Source: Amoebophrya sp. A120 (Eukaryota > Sar > Dinophyceae > Syndiniales > Amoebophryaceae). Taken from it: DNA of 64,000 bases. Made by a program: the position numbers and the translations under genes. How positions within the stretch are numbered: the stretch's first letter is position 1; every line of letters begins with the position of its first letter. Positions 56,401 to 62,400 of the stretch are shown piece by piece. The notes beneath the pieces were generated by a model. The model saw only the letters and a program-made list of their open reading frames with translations, made no database searches and was not told where the DNA came from. The stretch lies in the NCBI GenBank assembly GCA_905178155.1, contig CAJINV010000009.1, forward strand, positions 2,705,373-2,769,372, in the 5' to 3' direction.

Positions 56401-59400
56401 CGTGGTTCCTCTAACTTCAAGGGGCCACCAGCACCCTGGTGCGGGGCCAAACGCCACTCGAAGTTCGGATCTTTGTTGGGGATCCACAACTCCTTGAACC
56501 ATGCCAACGTTTGAACCTCGGGCTTCTTCTTTCCCCCGCCGGAGAAATCCCCTGGGCCACCCGAGAGTGACGTGTGGACTATTTTCTCAAAGCCCGGGTC
56601 GCCCATACTAGAAGTGCCCGTGCTCATGCTGCTGTCGTCGACTTCTTCCTTCGGATTCTCGAAGTACAGAAGGGTGATCAGGGCGGGTTCATTCTCTGCC
56701 CTCTTCACCTTCAATGCAATCACATTGCGCACGCGGCCATCTCCACGGCCGGTCGTCCCGGTTTCGCCACCGTGATCGTCAGCATACTTCACGTATCAAA
56801 TGCAAAAGTGCTTGGGTCTGGAAGATTCTGAGACTCGTCATGCACGGTAGTTTGCATGAGCCATGATGTCTGTGATGCATGCCCCAGTGTCACAGGTTTT
56901 TTGAGGGATTCTTGAACTTGATGCCTATTACTTAGCATGACAAATGCCCTCTCCGCGTAGCAAAAATTAGATATACTCTTGCTGCTCATGTAACACAAAT
57001 TTTTTAGTTTTAGACATCCAAATGCAGCATCACAAGTCGCATTCTTCCAGACCCAGACACTTTTGCATTTGATATCACGACGTCCTCGCCCGTGCCGCCC
57101 ATGCTTCCGCCCTCATCCGAATGCTGGAGCACCTGGATATTTGATTTGTCACGCTCCCACCAACGTGTGGTCCTCTCTGTCCCAAAGATCTCCGCGACCC
57201 GAGTTGCACGGTCGTAATCTTCGACCAGGACGAAAATGTAGGGGAGAGGCGTATGGCTTGCTCAGATGTTACAATCTCAAACGTTACAATAGAATATGGT
57301 GAAAATCTGTGATGCAAGAAGTGCATGATCTAGCCTAGTACTCTCGTAGCAGGACTGCGCATGACAGGATCTGGAGTGGTCCTAAGCCGCACTAGAATGA
57401 TCTGGCAAAATTCGTATTGCAGAAAGTGGAACGCTTTGCGATTCTGTCATGCTCGTCATGCAAGACAACAATCCAGATTCTAGTGTAACGTTTGAGATCG
57501 TAAAAACACCCGAGCGGGGTATAAGGCGCCTGGCCGTCGCCGGCGTGTAGTGCCTCGAGCATGTCCACGTACAGAAAGAGAAGCAATTCACTCACGACTT
57601 CACGCCCAAACGTATCTACATTTCGTGGTCCTCCCCGACGAGCTCCCACCTCGAATTTGGTGAGGTCCAGCAACAGTCTGCCATGCTCTTCCCTACCATG
57701 ATGATCCTTATGATGATCGCTCGCGACGACACTCCTGCGCTTGTCCTCCTGCATCAGAAGCTGTCCGTGCCTGTGCTGAAAGCCCTTGCGGAGCAACTTC
57801 TCCAGTCTGGGACGGTCCTCACTCATCCCGGCGAATGCTGCTCCTTTCTCCTCAATACACGCCCTTGTTTCCGCCGGGGGAACTAAACCCATATTGTTCC
57901 AGAACCCTTCTTCCCTTTGGAGAATCAAACTCAGGTCAGCGGTTTGGAATTCTGCTGGCGCGCGTCCTGCTGCGAACTTTTGCAGGTCTCGATCATCTTC
58001 TGCAGGTCCAGCGCACATGAGTGTCTTGTAGTGCAGCGTCTTCTCGAGCCACTTTATCCGGTCTTTTTCCCGATGATCGACTGCTCCAGCGGGTGCGGGC
58101 CCCGGTGGGGCAAGATACCCCGTCTATCGCGACGAGAAATCCCCCCTGCTCACTATATTGACATGGTGCGTTTATTTCCAAAATTTGTGTTGCTGAATTG
58201 TGACCACAAAACGCCTCTGTGTTGCATGAAGTCACCGAACTCCACAGGCTCCGCCGCATTCTACAGGCGGTTTGAGTTTGTGAACATGCTGTTGCTCCTA
58301 CAGCGTAGACCACGTCTGTCATGCTAAGCCCCTAGGCCAAAACCCGTCTACTTCCATTCAGGCTTGATTCTTTGGGCCTGTAGTCCTCGCCAGCAAGACA
58401 AATCTCTTTTGTGTACGCAAATCCAGCATCAGAAACTTCGTTTTGATATGAGGAGGGAAGATTTCTCATTCTGGTACCGTCAGAAAAAACGCGGACTCGT
58501 ACGCCGTCAGGCCACCGGGTGGGTCGACTCCGAGGTCGCCGTGTTCGGTGAGGACTCGGTTTAGCTCGGAAACGTATTTGAACTTTTGTTTCGCCGGGCT
58601 AGTACCGCCACTACTTGATCCGGCCTCTGCTAGTGCTAGCATACTCTCCGTGGACCGCACCCGGGTACTACCGTCCTGTAAAAACAGGGGAAGGATGAAG
58701 CCCGGAACGGACTCTTGGTCTGTCAACGGATCCAACTTCGGGGGCCAAGGGGCAGGCTCTGGATCAGCCTCTTCCTCGAAGTCAGCCCAGAAGTCGAAGG
58801 AAAAGTAGAAGAGCCAGCGGTAGACCAGGTAGGTCAGGTAGCCGTCGGGCCACGTGGGTGGCACTGGAACCGGAGGTACTACCCAGGGGTCGGGTTTCCA
58901 TATCCACACATCATCTTCATGTTCCGCATCGGGCCCTGTACCTTTCCAGTAAGAAAGCACCAATATCGTTAGCAGCGTCTTTTCCCCTCGCCCGTCCGGC
59001 GGAAGGAAAAATTTCTCCACCTTGGTGAGCTCCAGACGGACCTGCTGTTCTTTTTCTTTCGGGTTTCTGGGTAGCCTAAGAGCCAAAGTCTTGCTCACAT
59101 CATCTGGGGGTTGCCGCGTCGGATCACGAGCACCGAGATAGTCCAGAACATTCTTCGTTTTGAAGCCCGTGATGAGTAGGATTGTCACGTGGTTGTGCTC
59201 CGGAAAATGCTCCGGCCGCAACAATTTCAACAGCTGAACCGAAAAGTCCGAAAAACGCATCGACAAATACAGAGCGATCCGGTAGTCCGGCGTTGCGATT
59301 GTGCTACCAGCTGGCAGCTGGTTTTGCCACCACTGGAACAGCAGGCGAAGCCGCCAGCGCTCGGCTAGGCCCTTATGGATGTGTCAGAGTTGAAATCGAC

Positions 59401-62400
59401 AAAGTTGAAATACAAATAATTTGTCATGCATAAAATCAATCGGGTGCTCGCTTCTTTAGGCGAGCGAGTAACTGTCTAACGTACTTACTTTCTATGTTCC
59501 TGCTTGTAAGTAGCTGGCGACCAGTGTTTCAACCGGTCGCCACCAAGATCTGAAGAAACACCGCCCGTTTTAGTGGTGAACCAACAGACCCGGGGAGTTG
59601 CCCGAGGGAAAGCGGGCCGAGACCCTCAATCACCCCTGGCTTCAGAGCGAGGCACTACTACCGCCTCCGTAGTGCTTCGGCCAACCTCCGCATAGCCACA
59701 AGGTCCAAAACAAGCCGCCTCTGCTTGCCCTTCCTTGCGTCAGAACAGGCGCCATAGAAATGCCAGGTCCTAAGCAAGACTCCTCTTCTTGCCCTTCCTG
59801 CCTGCGCCACCTGAGCCGGAGCTCTGGTAGCGGTACGCAGACGCCACCGGGAAACACAGGAAAACACGGAGTTATGCCCTGCATCGCCCAGTTGCCTCCC
59901 TGTAACCCTTTACCCTACCCTGAAACCCTTACCCCCCAGACCGAGATTTAAGGGAAAAAAAAAAAAACAAACCCAAACCCTATCGGCCCATGATCCCTGC
60001 TCTCCCCCCCCAAATGATTTCCCTTAGCCAGCTCCAGAGCATAGAGCGGTTAGGGCAGAGATTCTTGTGGTTCTGTACGAGGAAAAGCGCTGACCTACAC
60101 TATTTACTGCTGTCGAATGTTTTTAGTCTTAAATGATGACGAAGCGCATCTCTCAGCGAAATCATAATTTTTCTATCTCTCAAGCGAAAGCAAAGATTTA
60201 TATCGTGCTACTACGCTTGCGCGGTTCACACGACAGAATTCTTGCTTGCGCGGAACACATTTAGCGAATAGTAGGTAAAAAATCAAAAACATGGCAGTTG
60301 GAACCTCAGTTTCCAAGTGGCGCATGACAAATTTCGGGAGCGCCCAAATCCAGTCTGCCATGCTGTTTGGGCAAAGAAGACTGCTTCTGTCATGCTACTC
60401 TGGCAGCGCATTGCGTAACCTAAACAGGCTTACAATCGGTCTCATTTGTCTGCTCCCCAATACAGGCCTTCAGTGCCCTACATTTTACGCATCACAAATT
60501 TTTCGATTTTGACGATTTCGATCCTGACACTTCCATAGCCCTCCCGGAATGCGTACAACAGGACCAAGGTGTCGAAATCGGTGCCGACTATGGCGCTCTC
60601 AAATGTTACACTCTCAACTGTTACATGATTTGATTTGTCATGCACAATGAGCATCAACGTCCACACAGTGAAGCTACTTCGCATGAAAAATTTTGGAAGG
60701 GCTAAACAGCATGGAAATCTGTGCCGAACTTGTAATGCAAGAGTTGCAAGATCCGGCCTCTCCCGGTTGCCATTCTAGCATCACGAATTCATGTGACAGT
60801 TGAGAATGTAACATGATCTGAGAACGCCATACCGACGCCGTCCCTTTGAGGCCAACAGGATGTTGCCGGCTTGCTTGACTCTGGCTGATCCAGCTGTGGA
60901 AGCGATGGCACACCCGGGAGCAGCAGGTTGGCAGGGCCAGGGGGTGTAATCGCGGCGTCGCCGGGTTTAGGGTCAAGAAACTTTGCGAAGAAGCCCATCA
61001 GGTAATACGCCACGGAACAAGGGCCGCGCGGGAACGGGAAGTCATCTTTTCCTGGCCCCGGTTCCAGTCTCGGAAGCAGCGGCCGCAGCGGCAAAGGCGG
61101 TGGAAGTGATGGGCTCGGCGGGTACCGGTTTGGTGGGTCTGGCCCGGGCGTAATCAGGAACGGACCGCGCAAATTTCCTAGCCAGAAAATGAGGAAGTAA
61201 TACAAGTGCACGTGGACCAACTTGTCATCTGGTTGGGGTGGAAGAGGTGGTGGTGTTGGTGGATCTGGAGGAGGAGGTGGTGTTGGTGGAGGTGGAAGAG
61301 GAGGTGCAGGATCATCCGCTCCTATCAAGATGAAAGCGCCTCCCCTACTGCAGAACTTTCACCAGCACAGAATTTGCGTTGCTAAGTTTCTACTTTAAGT
61401 AGAAACTTCATGTAATGCATGAAGTTTCTTTATCTTGCATGCATTGGCATTGATGCCCCTGCTTCAGATGGTGCTATATTAGTGCGCAAGAACAAAGCAG
61501 CTCTCGGGAGGAGGGGCGCCATTTTTCAATTTGGTAGGTTTTTTATGCGGGTCCCCTCCAGAAGGTGGAGGTGGTCGCGTCGTGTCTGCGTCTTATAAAA
61601 TGCAAAAGTGTCTGGGTCTGGTGGAAGTAGAATCCAAGGTTTGTCATGCTCTGCTAGCATGACGCCAAAAGCTGTCATGCACATTACCCAAAAGCCCCAT
61701 TTTTCTGTCAACATGCAAAAACGCGATTTGTCATGCAGAATACACAACACCGTAGGTACTCAGAAACTTGTCATGCTGAGCTGCAAATTGAGCCGTCATC
61801 ATGATTGTCCTACCCGCATCACAAGTTTCCAGCTGCAGACATATTTGCAACGCATACGTCTCCTGCCGCCACGATGATCAGCTGGCCCTTGTCACCCTCT
61901 TATCGCAAGAAAAAAGTGTTACAGCTACACATTGTGTTGCAGACCAAGCAAGACAGACCAGCTCTGTCATGCCGGATACGCATAGAAGCCTGGTTTCATA
62001 GGTGTTTTCCCTTAGGATTTCTGCATTTACAAGTTTTCTCTCTCATGCAGAAAAATTTGTGTTGCTGAATTGACTACAAATGTGTAACTGTAACACTTTT
62101 TTCCTGGGATACCTCTGCAGAAACAAACACTGCGTAGGGTACCTTCACCGGAGCGGCCATTCCTCCCGCGCCAAAGGTGAGTTTGCCCTCGTGTACATGA
62201 ATAATGCCGCCAGTTGGCCGCGCATCTCCACCTGCAGGAGCTGCAGCTTCGCCGCCGTGTATAATTCTTTTCGCTCCGGCGATCGCACCTCGCTCGTTGA
62301 GAACCATGAGCAACGCGACGCCCTTCGCGTCGGAATGGGGAAAAAGTGGAGCTCCAGATTCGGAGGGCGGATGCGGACCGGCCGAGTGTGCTGTCCTCAG

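Larger units (their letters stand above)
55107..57246 (-). other. Giant protein, module 4
   Basis: Blocks: LPYIFVLVEDYDRATRVAEI; VIALKVKRAENEPALITLLY; LAWFKELWIPNKDP; GLILPLQGFAALAW; AQIFFTGYSLTASS; and APRLLIDLTGLPVLF. Confidence 0.7.
57524..60583 (-). other. Giant protein, module 3
   Basis: Blocks: DFDTLVLLYAFREG; TLLTILVLSYWKG; YLTYLVYRWLFYFSFDFW; VPGFILPLFLQDGS; FFLTGYLAPPGP, interrupted by the introner at 58125; and HGRLLLDLTKFE, then ELLLFLYVDMLEAL. Confidence 0.65.
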
